This document shows positions 25,723 to 35,939 of a stretch of DNA of 64,000 nt, in pieces; position 1 is the first letter of the stretch; each line of letters starts with the position of its first letter. Position numbers and translations under genes: made by a program. Below the pieces are notes generated by a model. It did no database searches. It saw only the letters and a program-made list of their open reading frames with translations, and was not told the origin of the DNA. The DNA lies in the NCBI RefSeq assembly GCF_001570425.1, contig NZ_BCSX01000053.1, forward strand, positions 186,001-250,000, in the 5' to 3' direction. This stretch comes from Mycolicibacterium brisbanense (lineage in GTDB: Bacteria > Actinomycetota > Actinomycetes > Mycobacteriales > Mycobacteriaceae).

Positions 25723-26696
25723 CAGCCGAGGTCAAGGACGAGCTGAGCCGGCTGGTGGTCAATTCGGTGAGTGCTCGCCGCGCCGAGGTCGCGTCGCTGC
25801 TGAGGTTCGCCGGCGGATTGCACATCGTCGCAGGCCGCGTCGTGGTGGAGGCCGAGGTGGATCTCGGCATCATCGCGCGCCGGCTCCGCAAGGACATCCA
25901 CGATCTCTACGGCTACAACGCGGTGGTGCACGTGCTGTCGGCCAGCGGTATCCGCAAGAACACCCGCTACGTGGTGCGCGTGGCCGCCGATGGCGAAGCG
26001 CTGGCGCGGCAGACCGGCCTGCTCGATCTGCGTGGCCGTCCCGTGCGCGGGCTACCCGCACAGGTGGTGGGCGGCAGTGTCGGCGACGCCGAAGCCGCCT
26101 GGCGAGGAGCGTTTCTGGCCCACGGTTCGCTGACCGAGCCCGGCCGGTCGTCGGCGCTTGAGGTCAGCTGCCCCGGGCCCGAGGCGGCGCTGGCCCTGGT
26201 GGGCGCGGCGCGGCGGCTCGGTGTCAACGCCAAGGCGCGCGAGGTGCGTGGCAGTGACCGCGTGGTGGTCCGCGACGGCGAGGCCATCGGCGCTCTGCTG
26301 ACCCGGATGGGCGCTCAGGACACCCGGCTGACGTGGGAGGAACGGCGCATGCGCCGCGAGGTCCGGGCCACCGCCAACCGGCTGGCGAACTTCGACGACG
26401 CGAACCTGCGCCGGTCGGCACGCGCTGCGGTCGCTGCCGCCGCCCGGGTCGAGCGGGCGCTGTACATCCTGGGCGACGGGGTGCCCGACCACCTCGCGGC
26501 GGCGGGCAAGTTGCGCGTCGAGCACCGGCAGGCCTCGCTGGAGGAGCTGGGCCGGCTCGCCGACCCGCCGATGACCAAAGATGCTGTGGCGGGGCGGATT
26601 CGACGCTTGCTCTCGATGGCAGACCGCAAGGCCAAGCAGGACGGCATTCCGGACACCGAGTCGGCGGTCACCCCCGACCTGCTCGACGACGCCTGA
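25713..26696 (+). CDS. whiA: Sporulation/division regulator WhiA
   Basis: A 327-residue WhiA DNA-binding protein. The N-terminal half has the LAGLIDADG-endonuclease-like fold without catalytic residues (LRFAGGLHIVAGRVVVEAE, GAFLAHGSLTEPGRSSALEV), and the C-terminal helix-turn-helix contains PPMTKDAVAGRIRRLLSMAD. In Streptomyces it works with WhiB; in mycobacteria the target set is little known. GTG 25713 has GAGAGGGG at a good distance; an ATG two codons later would give the 325-residue form. It is last in the uvrC-rapZ-yvcK-whiA block. Confidence 0.95.
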   Translation: MAMTAEVKDELSRLVVNSVSARRAEVASLLRFAGGLHIVAGRVVVEAEVDLGIIARRLRKDIHDLYGYNAVVHVLSASGIRKNTRYVVRVAADGEALARQTGLLDLRGRPVRGLPAQVVGGSVGDAEAAWRGAFLAHGSLTEPGRSSALEVSCPGPEAALALVGAARRLGVNAKAREVRGSDRVVVRDGEAIGALLTRMGAQDTRLTWEERRMRREVRATANRLANFDDANLRRSARAAVAAAARVERALYILGDGVPDHLAAAGKLRVEHRQASLEELGRLADPPMTKDAVAGRIRRLLSMADRKAKQDGIPDTESAVTPDLLDDA

Positions 26697-26702
26697 TCCA
26701 GG

Positions 26703-28364
26703 TCACAGGGCCAAAAGCGCCCAGCCGACACCGAAGGCGGTCAGCACCGACACCGCGGTGAGCGGCAGACCGAACCGCACGAAGGCCGCCGAGGTGTACC
26801 CGCCGGGGCGCATGACCATCAGGTTGGACTGGTGGCTGAACGGGTTGAGGAACGTGAACGAGATGCACGTCCCGACGAGGATCAGCAGCAGCACCGGATC
26901 CAGCCCGGTCGAGGCGGCGATGGTCAGCACGACCGGGGTCAGGATCGCGGCCGCGGCGGCGTTGGTGACGACATTGGTCAGCAGCGTGGTGCCCACCACC
27001 ACGACGAGCACGACCAGCGGGATACTGCTGCCCGACAGCCGCAGGATGGCGTCGGAGATGTAGCCGCCCAGGCCGCTGTTCACCACGATCGTGCCCAGGC
27101 CGATCGACCCGGCGATGATGGCCAGGATGTTCCAGTTCAGCGCCCGCGCCGCGGAGCGTGGCGTGAGCACCCCGGTGAGCACCATCAGGACCGCCCCGGT
27201 GACGGCGACGAGTTCGACGGCGGCCAGGCCAAGGGACCCGGCGACGATGACCGCGGTCAGGATGGCCAGGGCGACCCAGGTCTTGCCGGTCTGCGGTGCG
27301 GTGCCGGTGGCCTGCTGCCACAGCCCGACGAGCGGCTGCTCGGCGAGCGCCTCGGCGGAGCTCGCGGTCACCAGGCACAGTTCCCCGGGTTCGGCGTGGG
27401 CCTCGCGCAGCAGCTTGTCGGTCTGCGCCGCGACCACCACGATGTCCTCGTCCTCCTCGAGATCGCGCACAGTGGCCTGCTCGTTGTTCGCCACCGCCAC
27501 GAGATAGAGGCGCTGCGGCGACAGCCCGAATCGTGGACTGCCCCAGAGCATTCGGACGCCGTCCTCGGTGCACTTGTAGACCAGGACGTCGTCGGCGGCC
27601 AGCACCGAATCGGACGCCACCGCCTTGCCCCAGCGGCGGATTTCCAGCAGCTGATATTCCAGCGTGGTGTGGACGCCCAGTTCCGCGGCGGTGCGGCCGA
27701 CGGCGTTGGCGTTGACCGAGACCGGGATCTCCGCGCGCCAGGACAGTTCCCGTTCGGCCTCGTCGGCGCGGCCACGCAACATCACCGGGGCGGTGACCAG
27801 CAGGACCAGCCAGCCGATGATCGCGACCGGCACCGCAACGGGGACGAACGAGAACATCGACAGCGTCACGCCCGACGGGGCCGCCAGCGCGGCGATCAGG
27901 AGGTTCGAGCTGGTACCGATCAGGGTCGCCGAACCGGCCAGGGTCGTGGCGTGCGCGATCGGCAGCAGGACGCCGCGCGCCGGCACCCCGGACTGCTGCT
28001 GGAGTTCTTTGGCGGCCGGGATGAGCATCGCCACGATCGGCGTGGTGTTGATCAGTGCCGAGACGAACCCGACCGGCGGGATCAGCCGACGCAACGCCTG
28101 CCCGGCGGTGGTGACCCCGGACAGCAACCGAAACGTCACGCGTGACACCACGCCGGTGTGCAGCACACCCTTGGCGATGACCAGCATCGCCGCGATGGTG
28201 ACGACCCCGCCGTTGCTGAGGCCGGCAAACAGTTCGCCGGGCGTGGCGATACCGAGGAGTCCGGCGGCCACCAGGGCACAGATCAGGGCCAGTACCGCGG
28301 GTGTCCGGCCGGTTGTCATCACGATCAACGTGACGACGATGATCACCGCAGCGGTCAGTGCCAT
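26703..28364 (-). CDS. SLC13-family permease with internal RCK_C/TrkA-C-like domains
   Basis: A 553-residue transporter of the divalent anion/sodium symporter (SLC13/ArsB-NhaD) superfamily. An N-terminal membrane half of about five or six helices has the motif SALINTTPIVAMLIP and HATTLAGSATLIGTSSNLL. A soluble middle region of about residues 195-320 resembles two TrkA-C domains, and a second membrane half follows with TNVVTNAAAAAILTPV and FLNPFSHQSNLMV. The substrate (sulfate, dicarboxylate or other) cannot be told. It is convergent with whiA with only six bases between and divergent from gap. GACAAT six bases before ATG 28364 supports the start. Confidence 0.88.
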   Translation of the reverse strand: MALTAAVIIVVTLIVMTTGRTPAVLALICALVAAGLLGIATPGELFAGLSNGGVVTIAAMLVIAKGVLHTGVVSRVTFRLLSGVTTAGQALRRLIPPVGFVSALINTTPIVAMLIPAAKELQQQSGVPARGVLLPIAHATTLAGSATLIGTSSNLLIAALAAPSGVTLSMFSFVPVAVPVAIIGWLVLLVTAPVMLRGRADEAERELSWRAEIPVSVNANAVGRTAAELGVHTTLEYQLLEIRRWGKAVASDSVLAADDVLVYKCTEDGVRMLWGSPRFGLSPQRLYLVAVANNEQATVRDLEEDEDIVVVAAQTDKLLREAHAEPGELCLVTASSAEALAEQPLVGLWQQATGTAPQTGKTWVALAILTAVIVAGSLGLAAVELVAVTGAVLMVLTGVLTPRSAARALNWNILAIIAGSIGLGTIVVNSGLGGYISDAILRLSGSSIPLVVLVVVVGTTLLTNVVTNAAAAAILTPVVLTIAASTGLDPVLLLILVGTCISFTFLNPFSHQSNLMVMRPGGYTSAAFVRFGLPLTAVSVLTAFGVGWALLAL

Positions 28365-28370
28365 GCCCAG

Positions 28371-28376
28371 ATTGTC
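28371..28376 (-). promoter_or_regulatory. -10-like GACAAT, leaderless type, for SLC13 permease
   Basis: GACAAT lies six bases before ATG 28364. The first base departs from TANNNT, so support is moderate. Confidence 0.35.
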
Positions 28377-28513
28377 AACCAGACCCGGTCAACGGCGTGT
28401 GAGGGCACCCACGGTGAGTTCCGCAGGTCCTGCACTGACCAGATGGCGCGCACGGAGACCGGCACCACTAGGCTGTTGCGCGAGCAGTCCACTGGCGACA
28501 AGGGAGAAATCAC

Positions 28514-29536
<1,023 letters not shown>

Positions 29537-29571
29537 GCCAGGGCGAGCGAAGCGACGGGATAAAAACAACA

Positions 29572-30795
29572 GTGGCTGTCTCAACTCTGTCCGATCTGCT
29601 GGCCGAGGGTGTGGAAGGTCGGGGCGTACTGGTTCGCTCCGATTTGAACGTCCCGCTCGACGACCAGGGCAACATCACCGATCCGGGCCGCATCATCGCC
29701 TCTGTCCCGACGCTGCAGGCGCTGGCCGAGGCGGGCGCCAAGGTCGTCGTCACCGCGCACCTCGGCCGGCCCAAGGGCGGTCCCGACGCCAAGTTCTCGC
29801 TGGCCCCGGTGGCCGTGGCGCTGGGGGAGAAGCTGGGCCGGCACGTGCAGCTGGCCGGTGACGTGGTCGGGACCGATGCGCTGGCCCGCGCCGAGGGCCT
29901 CACCGACGGCGACGTCCTGCTGCTGGAGAACATCCGCTTCGATCCGCGCGAGACCAGCAAGGACGACACCGAGCGGCTGGCGCTGGCCCAGGAACTCGCC
30001 GCGCTCGTCGAGGGTGCCGATGGGTCACCGGGTGCCTTCGTGTCTGACGGCTTCGGTGTCGTGCACCGCAAGCAGGCGTCGGTGTATGACGTCGCGACGC
30101 TGCTGCCGCACTACGCAGGCACGCTCGTGGATGCCGAGGTCAAGGTGCTCGAGCAGCTGACCAGCTCGACCGAACGGCCGTACGCGGTGGTCCTCGGCGG
30201 CTCCAAGGTGTCCGACAAGCTCGCGGTCATCGAAAACCTCGCCACCAAGGCCGACAGCCTCATCATCGGTGGTGGTATGTGCTTCACCTTCCTTGCCGCA
30301 CAAGGTGTTTCAGTGGGAACCTCGCTGTGCCAGGAAGAGATGATCGACACCTGCAAGCGGCTGCTGGACACCTACGCCGACGTGATCCACCTGCCCGTCG
30401 ACATCGTCGTCGCCGACAAGTTCGCGGCAGACGCCGAGCCTGAGACGGTCGCCTCGGACCGGATCCCGGACGGCAAGATGGGGCTCGACATCGGCCCCGA
30501 GTCGGTCAAGCGCTTCACCGCGCTGCTGTCGAACGCCAAGACCGTGTTCTGGAACGGCCCCATGGGGGTGTTCGAGTTTCCGGCGTTCGCGGCAGGCACC
30601 AAGGGGGTGGCCGAGGCCATCATCGGTGCCACCGCAAAGGGCGCTTTCAGCGTGGTGGGCGGCGGCGACTCGGCCGCGGCCGTGCGACAGCTCGGTCTGC
30701 CCGAGGACGGTTTCTCGCACATCTCCACCGGCGGGGGCGCATCGCTGGAATACCTGGAGGGCAAGGTCCTGCCCGGTATCGAAATTCTGCAGTAG
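29572..30795 (+). CDS. pgk: Phosphoglycerate kinase
   Basis: A 407-residue phosphoglycerate kinase making ATP and 3-phosphoglycerate from 1,3-bisphosphoglycerate. Signatures are RSDLNVPLDDQG near the N-terminus, ENIRFDPRE, the hinge-region KVSDKLAVIENL and the nucleotide site GGGDSAAAVRQLG. The length is a few residues short of the M. tuberculosis enzyme. GTG 29572 is chosen because earlier starts in this frame lie inside gap. The ribosome binding site is weak, suggesting read-through translation from gap. Confidence 0.96.
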   Translation: MAVSTLSDLLAEGVEGRGVLVRSDLNVPLDDQGNITDPGRIIASVPTLQALAEAGAKVVVTAHLGRPKGGPDAKFSLAPVAVALGEKLGRHVQLAGDVVGTDALARAEGLTDGDVLLLENIRFDPRETSKDDTERLALAQELAALVEGADGSPGAFVSDGFGVVHRKQASVYDVATLLPHYAGTLVDAEVKVLEQLTSSTERPYAVVLGGSKVSDKLAVIENLATKADSLIIGGGMCFTFLAAQGVSVGTSLCQEEMIDTCKRLLDTYADVIHLPVDIVVADKFAADAEPETVASDRIPDGKMGLDIGPESVKRFTALLSNAKTVFWNGPMGVFEFPAFAAGTKGVAEAIIGATAKGAFSVVGGGDSAAAVRQLGLPEDGFSHISTGGGASLEYLEGKVLPGIEILQ

Positions 30796-30825
30796 TTCGT
30801 CCACTCAAGATCAACGAGGAGACCC

Positions 30826-31611
30826 GTGGCTCGCAAGCCGCTCATCGCCGGCAACTGGAAGATGAACCTCAATCACTTCGAGGCCATCGCTCTGGTGCAG
30901 AAGATCGCTTTTGCCTTGCCGGACAAGTACTTTGACAAGGTCGACGTGACCGTCATCCCGCCGTTCACCGATCTGCGCAGCGTGCAGACGCTCGTCGACG
31001 GTGACAAGCTGCGGCTGACGTACGGCGCACAGGATCTGTCTCAGCACGACTCCGGCGCCTACACCGGCGACATCAGCGGCGCGTTCCTGGCCAAGCTGGG
31101 CTGCAGCTACGTCGTGGTGGGACACTCCGAGCGACGCACGTATCACCACGAGGACGATGCGCTGGTGGCCGCCAAGGCCGCCGCGGCGTTCAAGCACGGT
31201 CTCATCCCGATCGTCTGCATCGGGGAGCAGCTCGAGGTGCGTGAGGCCGGCGACCACGTCGAGTTCAACATCAACTCGCTGCGCGGTTCCCTTGCCGGGC
31301 TGTCCAAAGAACAGATCGGCAATGTCGTCATCGCGTACGAGCCGGTGTGGGCCATCGGCACGGGCCGGGTCGCCAGCGCAGCCGACGCGCAGGAGGTCTG
31401 CAAGGCCATCCGCGAGGAACTCGGCAACCTGTCGTCACCCGAGCTCGCGGCCGGTATCCGGGTGCTCTACGGCGGCTCGGTGAACGCCAAGAACGCCGGT
31501 GAGATCGTTGCGCAGCCCGACATCGACGGTGCCCTCGTCGGCGGTGCGTCGCTGGATGGCGAGCAGTTCGCCACCCTCTCGGCCATCGCCGCCGGTGGGC
31601 CGCTGCCGTAA
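30826..31611 (+). CDS. tpiA: Triosephosphate isomerase
   Basis: A 261-residue TIM-barrel enzyme interconverting dihydroxyacetone phosphate and glyceraldehyde-3-phosphate. The catalytic residues are in place: Lys in GNWKMNLN, His in VVGHSERR and Glu in AYEPVWAIGTGR; the phosphate loop YGGSVNAKN follows. GTG 30826 has ACGAGGAGA before it. It is 30 bases from pgk and completes the triose block. Confidence 0.97.
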   Translation: MARKPLIAGNWKMNLNHFEAIALVQKIAFALPDKYFDKVDVTVIPPFTDLRSVQTLVDGDKLRLTYGAQDLSQHDSGAYTGDISGAFLAKLGCSYVVVGHSERRTYHHEDDALVAAKAAAAFKHGLIPIVCIGEQLEVREAGDHVEFNINSLRGSLAGLSKEQIGNVVIAYEPVWAIGTGRVASAADAQEVCKAIREELGNLSSPELAAGIRVLYGGSVNAKNAGEIVAQPDIDGALVGGASLDGEQFATLSAIAAGGPLP

Positions 31612-31642
31612 CCCCGGGGCCGGGACCGGCAGCCTGACCAGG

Positions 31643-31648
31643 TACTCT
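31643..31648 (+). promoter_or_regulatory. -10 TACTCT, leaderless type, for secG
   Basis: TACTCT lies seven bases before ATG 31656, giving secG its own promoter although it follows tpiA closely. Confidence 0.55.
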
Positions 31649-31655
31649 GGCGGCC

Positions 31656-31889
31656 ATGCAATTGGCGCTGCAGATCATCCTGGTCGTGACCAGTGTGCTG
31701 GTCGTGCTGCTGGTCCTGCTGCACCGTGCCAAGGGTGGCGGTCTGTCCACCTTGTTCGGCGGCGGCGTCCAGTCCAGCCTGTCCGGGTCCACGGTGGTCG
31801 AGAAGAACCTCGACCGGTTGACGCTGTTCGTCACCGGCATCTGGCTGGTCTCGATCATCGGCGTTGCCCTGCAGATCAAGTACTCCTAA
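31656..31889 (+). CDS. secG: Protein translocase subunit SecG
   Basis: A 77-residue SecG, the small two-helix subunit of the SecYEG translocon. The first helix (about 3-22) is followed by the family loop AKGGGLSTLFGGGVQSSLSGSTVVEKNLDRLT and a second helix at about 54-73 (the loop is described by position 26-53). It sits after tpiA as in M. tuberculosis (Rv1440). It has a leaderless-type promoter. Confidence 0.94.
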   Translation: MQLALQIILVVTSVLVVLLVLLHRAKGGGLSTLFGGGVQSSLSGSTVVEKNLDRLTLFVTGIWLVSIIGVALQIKYS

Positions 31890-31969
31890 CGTTTCACCCC
31901 GTCGCCAGCCCAGCGCAAGTCCACCGGTCATCCGTATTCGGGTGCCAGGAACCACTCAGCGCAGCCTCC

Positions 31970-31975
31970 TAGGAT
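31970..31975 (+). promoter_or_regulatory. Possible -10 TAGGAT for the porin pair
   Basis: TAGGAT is a good mycobacterial -10 hexamer 55 bases before GTG 32030. No -35 is evident. Confidence 0.3.
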
Positions 31976-32029
31976 CGCCGTCGGTGCCTGAATCAGTCAC
32001 CGACCAGACCTTTTTGGGGCTTAGGCGGG

Positions 32030-32665
32030 GTGTACGTGTTCAGACTTCTCGGCGCCGGCGCGGGCGCGGCATCGCTGCTCTGCCTGGCAGGTGGCCCGGC
32101 CCATGCGGAGCCGCTTCCGGTGGCCGACGTCACCCAGTCGGCTGACACCGACGACGGATGGCATCTCAGCGCGTCGCTGACCCGCATGACGATCAATTCG
32201 GTGCCGAACATGGCCGCGACCGCGTTCACGCGTGAGGGCTTCGTCACGGGCAAGGCCGCGGCCACCATCGACGGCAACGGCGGCGTCGCCGTCAACTCGG
32301 GAACCCTGGTGCTCGGGCTCCAACTGGGCTGCCAGATCGACCTCAGTGAGGGCGCAAGCGTCGGCGGCGACGCTGACATCGGGGTCAACCCCGGTATCAA
32401 TGGCAACGCGCTCAACGACATCGGCCCGTATGCCGATCTCGGCGGCAACGTGTCGGTGAACCTGTTGCCGGGCACCATCACCAACATCGGCTTGGGTAAG
32501 AAGGAACTCAAGGGCCGCACCGGGGAGATCGTCGTGCACGATGCGCACGTCAAGGTCGACGCCTGCGGCGGGCCGGTGTCCATCCGGTTCTTCGCTACCG
32601 CGATGATCGATACCGACAAATCCGACGACAGCGTGAACGCCTACGGGGACATCCTCTCGCTATGA
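32030..32665 (+). CDS. MspA-family porin-like protein
   Basis: A 211-residue exported protein of the MspA superfamily. The signal peptide ends at AHA-EP (about residue 26). The mature part follows the MspA pattern: a WHLSASLTRM opening strand, TREGFVTGKAAATI, a glycine-punctuated strand with LVLGLQLGCQIDLS, NLLPGTITNIGLGKKEL and a final domain ending in YGDILSL. MspA porins form octameric outer-membrane channels for small hydrophilic solutes in fast-growing mycobacteria. This paralogue has two cysteines in the mature chain (GCQID and DACGG), which MspA lacks, and may be a structural relative, not a classical porin. GTG 32036 is an alternative start with better spacing from AGGCGG. Confidence 0.8.
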   Translation: MYVFRLLGAGAGAASLLCLAGGPAHAEPLPVADVTQSADTDDGWHLSASLTRMTINSVPNMAATAFTREGFVTGKAAATIDGNGGVAVNSGTLVLGLQLGCQIDLSEGASVGGDADIGVNPGINGNALNDIGPYADLGGNVSVNLLPGTITNIGLGKKELKGRTGEIVVHDAHVKVDACGGPVSIRFFATAMIDTDKSDDSVNAYGDILSL

Positions 32666-33081
32666 CGGCCCGACAGTTCCTGATGGCGGCCACGCTGGTG
32701 GCCGCGGCCCTCGCCAACCTGCCCGCGGCCAACGCCGACAACTGCACGGGCGCAGGCGATTTCGGTGCGGCTGCGGGCTGTGCGGCACCGGGCAACGGAT
32801 CGGGGAAGACCGAAATCTGGCCACCGACATCGGTGGACTGGCCGCCCGACTTCAGCTCCGAGACGGACACCGGTGGCAAGGACACCGGCCAGGCTGCCAC
32901 AACCCCGATCGTGCTGCCGCCTGGCCAGCCGACGCCACATGCCAAAGCCTCTGGCGGCCAAAGTGATTCGACCGGCACATCGACGAGTCCCACCCCGATC
33001 GTCCCGGTGACCGGGGTCCGGTCGACACTGTCGGCCACGTCAGTCCCCACCCCCGCACCGATCGTTGCGCCCACGCCGTAG
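32662..33081 (+). CDS. Small exported Cys/Pro/Thr-rich protein coupled to the porin
   Basis: A 139-residue protein with a clear signal peptide (MTARQFLMAATLVAAALANL, cleavage after about ANA at residue 25). The mature N-terminus holds a short cysteine-bounded motif DNCTGAGDFGAAAGCAAPGN, then WPPTSVDWPPD, and then a Pro/Thr/Ser-rich tail likely to be extended and perhaps O-glycosylated. It overlaps the porin stop by ATGA, so it is made with the MspA-like protein and is exported with it. I recognise no characterised family. A role in porin assembly or surface anchoring is inference from the gene pair. Confidence 0.75.
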   Translation: MTARQFLMAATLVAAALANLPAANADNCTGAGDFGAAAGCAAPGNGSGKTEIWPPTSVDWPPDFSSETDTGGKDTGQAATTPIVLPPGQPTPHAKASGGQSDSTGTSTSPTPIVPVTGVRSTLSATSVPTPAPIVAPTP

Positions 33082-33121
33082 TCGGATACCTGCCCGTTGT
33101 GCGCCCGGCGCGCCGACCCCC

Positions 33122-33127
33122 GATACT
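33122..33127 (+). promoter_or_regulatory. -10-like GATACT, leaderless type, for ppc
   Basis: GATACT lies seven bases before ATG 33135, and no Shine-Dalgarno is visible. Confidence 0.4.
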
Positions 33128-33134
33128 GGGACAC

Positions 33135-35924
33135 ATGGCAGAGGCTTTCGACACCACCTTGTTGCCCATCGGTTCGGTGTACCGGACCCAGGTGGGCCGG
33201 GAAGCCACCGAGCCGATGCGCGAGGACATCAGGCTGCTGGGCACGATCCTCGGCGACACCGTGCGCGAACAGAACGGCGACGAGGTGTTCGACCTCATCG
33301 AACGTGCCCGGGTGGAGTCGTTTCGCGTCCGGCGCTCCGAGATCGACCGAGCGGAGCTCGCCGGACTGTTCGGCGGTATCGATGTCCACCAAGCGATTCC
33401 GGTCATCCGGGCCTTCACCCACTTCGCGCTGCTGGCCAACGTCGCCGAGGACATCCACCGGGAACGGCGCCGTGCTGTGCACGTCGCGGCGGGCGAACCC
33501 CCGCAGGACAGCAGCCTGGCGGCCACCTACCGCAAATTGGACTCGGCAGCTCTCGATGCTGCAGCCGTCGCCGACGCCCTGGCCGGGGCGCTGGTCTCGC
33601 CCGTCATCACGGCACATCCCACCGAGACTCGGCGCCGCACGGTGTTCGACACCCAGCACCGCATCACGGAGCTGATGCGGTTGCGGCTGCACGGCCAGAC
33701 CCGCACCGCCGACGACCGCGATATCGAGGTCGAGCTGCGACGGCACATCCTGACGCTGTGGCAGACGGCGTTGGTGCGACTGTCGCGGCTGAAGATCTCC
33801 GACGAGATCGAAACCGGCCTGCGGTACTACCCGGCGGCCTTCTTCGACGTCATACCGCAGGTGAACGCTCAGGTGCGCAGTGAACTGCAGAGCCGCTGGC
33901 CCGAAGCCGGGCTGTTGGAGGTCCCGATCCTGCGGCCGGGTTCGTGGATCGGCGGCGACCGCGACGGCAACCCCAATGTCACACCGGAGATCGTCCGGCT
34001 GGCCACCGGGCGGGCCGCGTACACCGCGCTCGCGCACTACTTCACCGAGATCACCGCGCTGGAGGAAGAGCTGTCGCTGTCGGCGCGCCTCGTCCACGTC
34101 AGCCCGGCGCTCGCTGCGCTCGCCGACGCCTGTGCCGAGCCGGCGCGCGCCGACGAACCGTACCGGCGCGCGCTGCGCGCGATCCACGGCCGTCTGACCG
34201 CGACTGCCGCCGAAATCCTCGACGAGCAGCCCGAACGGGTGCTCGACCTGGGGCTGACCGCGTACCGCATGCCCGCGGAGTTGCTCGCCGACCTCGATAT
34301 CGTCGACGCTTCACTGCGCGGGCACGGGAGCGCCGTGCTGGCCGATGATCGCTTGGCCCGCCTGCGAGAGGCCGTGCGGGTCTTCGGTTTTCACCTGTGC
34401 GGCCTGGACATGCGGCAGAACTCGGAGACGCACGAGCAGGTCATCGCCGAGCTGCTGGCCTGGTCCGGCGTCCATCCGGACTACGCGTCGTTGCCGGAGG
34501 CCGAGCGGGTCGAGCTGCTCGCCCGCGAGGTTGCCACCCGCCGGCCGCTGATCGGTGAGGGCGCGGAGCTCTCGGAACTCGCGCACAAGGAGCTCGGGAT
34601 CGTCGCCGCGGCGGCCCGGGCCGTCAAGGTGCTCGGCGCGGAGGCGGTGCCCAACTACATCATCTCGATGTGCCAGTCGGTCTCCGATCTGCTGGAGGCC
34701 GCGGTGCTTCTGAAAGAGGCTGGGCTGCTGGATGTTTCGACCGGGTACTGCCCAGTCGGGATCGTACCGCTGTTCGAGACCATCGACGACCTGCAGCGCG
34801 GTTCCACGATCTTGGAGGATGCGCTTGATCTGCCGGTGTACCGCGACATCGTCACGGCGCGCGGCCGGCAGCAGGAAGTCATGCTCGGCTACTCGGATTC
34901 CAACAAGGACGGTGGCTATCTGGCCGCCAACTGGGCTCTGTACCGCGCCGAACTCGACCTCGTGGAGTCGGCGCGTAAGACCGGAATCCGGTTGCGGCTC
35001 TTCCACGGTCGCGGCGGCACCGTCGGCCGCGGCGGCGGCCCCAGCTACGATGCCATCCTGGCGCAGCCGCCCGGCGCGGTGAAGGGATCGTTGCGGATCA
35101 CCGAACAGGGTGAGGTGATCGCGGCCAAGTACGCCGAGCCTCGGATCGCGCACCGCAACCTGGAAACCCTGCTGGCGGCGACCCTGGAATCGACCCTGCT
35201 CGACGTCGAAGGGCTCGGTGACGAGGCTGCCCCGGCGTACGCGGTACTCGACGATCTCGCTGCCCGGGCCCAGCGGGCCTACGCCGAATTGGTGCACGAG
35301 ACAGCGGGTTTCGTCGACTATTTCAAGGCGTCCACACCGGTCAGCGAGATCGGCGCCCTCAACATCGGCAGCAGGCCCACCTCGCGCAAGCCGACCACCT
35401 CGATCGCCGATCTGCGCGCCATCCCGTGGGTGCTGGCCTGGAGCCAGTCGCGCGTCATGCTGCCCGGCTGGTACGGCACCGGGACGGCGTTCGAGGAGTG
35501 GATCGGCGAAGGGGACGGGCGGCTCGAGGTACTGCAGGATCTCTACCAGCGCTGGCCGTTCTTCGCGACGGTGCTCTCCAACATGGCCCAGGTGCTCGCC
35601 AAGTCCGATATGGGCCTGGCGGCGCGGTATTCGGAGCTGGTGGAAGATGAGGATCTGCGGTCCCGGGTGTTCGACAAGATCGTCGCCGAACACGAGCGCA
35701 CCATTCGCATGCACCGGCTGATCACCGGCCAGGACGACCTGCTGGCCGACAACCCCGCCCTGGCCCGCTCGGTGTTCAACCGGTTCCCGTATCTCGAGCC
35801 GCTCAACCATCTGCAGGTGGAACTGTTGCGGCGCTACCGTTCCGGGGACACCGATGAATTGGTGCAGCGTGGCATCCTGCTCACCATGAGCGGGCTGGCC
35901 ACTGCGCTGCGCAACAGCGGCTGA
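33135..35924 (+). CDS. ppc: Phosphoenolpyruvate carboxylase
   Basis: A 929-residue PEP carboxylase that adds bicarbonate to phosphoenolpyruvate to form oxaloacetate and refill the TCA cycle. Catalytic motifs are intact: VITAHPTETRRRTV with the essential His near residue 160, GGDRDGNPNVTPE, the glycine loop FHGRGGTVGRGGGP and QPPGAVKGSLRITEQGE. The C-terminal end SGLATALRNSG is typical. M. tuberculosis lacks this enzyme, so it marks a fast-growing mycobacterium. It lies just downstream of the glycolytic block that feeds PEP production. ATG 33135 is preferred to 33099 on promoter spacing. Confidence 0.96.
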   Translation: MAEAFDTTLLPIGSVYRTQVGREATEPMREDIRLLGTILGDTVREQNGDEVFDLIERARVESFRVRRSEIDRAELAGLFGGIDVHQAIPVIRAFTHFALLANVAEDIHRERRRAVHVAAGEPPQDSSLAATYRKLDSAALDAAAVADALAGALVSPVITAHPTETRRRTVFDTQHRITELMRLRLHGQTRTADDRDIEVELRRHILTLWQTALVRLSRLKISDEIETGLRYYPAAFFDVIPQVNAQVRSELQSRWPEAGLLEVPILRPGSWIGGDRDGNPNVTPEIVRLATGRAAYTALAHYFTEITALEEELSLSARLVHVSPALAALADACAEPARADEPYRRALRAIHGRLTATAAEILDEQPERVLDLGLTAYRMPAELLADLDIVDASLRGHGSAVLADDRLARLREAVRVFGFHLCGLDMRQNSETHEQVIAELLAWSGVHPDYASLPEAERVELLAREVATRRPLIGEGAELSELAHKELGIVAAAARAVKVLGAEAVPNYIISMCQSVSDLLEAAVLLKEAGLLDVSTGYCPVGIVPLFETIDDLQRGSTILEDALDLPVYRDIVTARGRQQEVMLGYSDSNKDGGYLAANWALYRAELDLVESARKTGIRLRLFHGRGGTVGRGGGPSYDAILAQPPGAVKGSLRITEQGEVIAAKYAEPRIAHRNLETLLAATLESTLLDVEGLGDEAAPAYAVLDDLAARAQRAYAELVHETAGFVDYFKASTPVSEIGALNIGSRPTSRKPTTSIADLRAIPWVLAWSQSRVMLPGWYGTGTAFEEWIGEGDGRLEVLQDLYQRWPFFATVLSNMAQVLAKSDMGLAARYSELVEDEDLRSRVFDKIVAEHERTIRMHRLITGQDDLLADNPALARSVFNRFPYLEPLNHLQVELLRRYRSGDTDELVQRGILLTMSGLATALRNSG

Positions 35925-35939
35925 GTGGTCCCGCAACCA

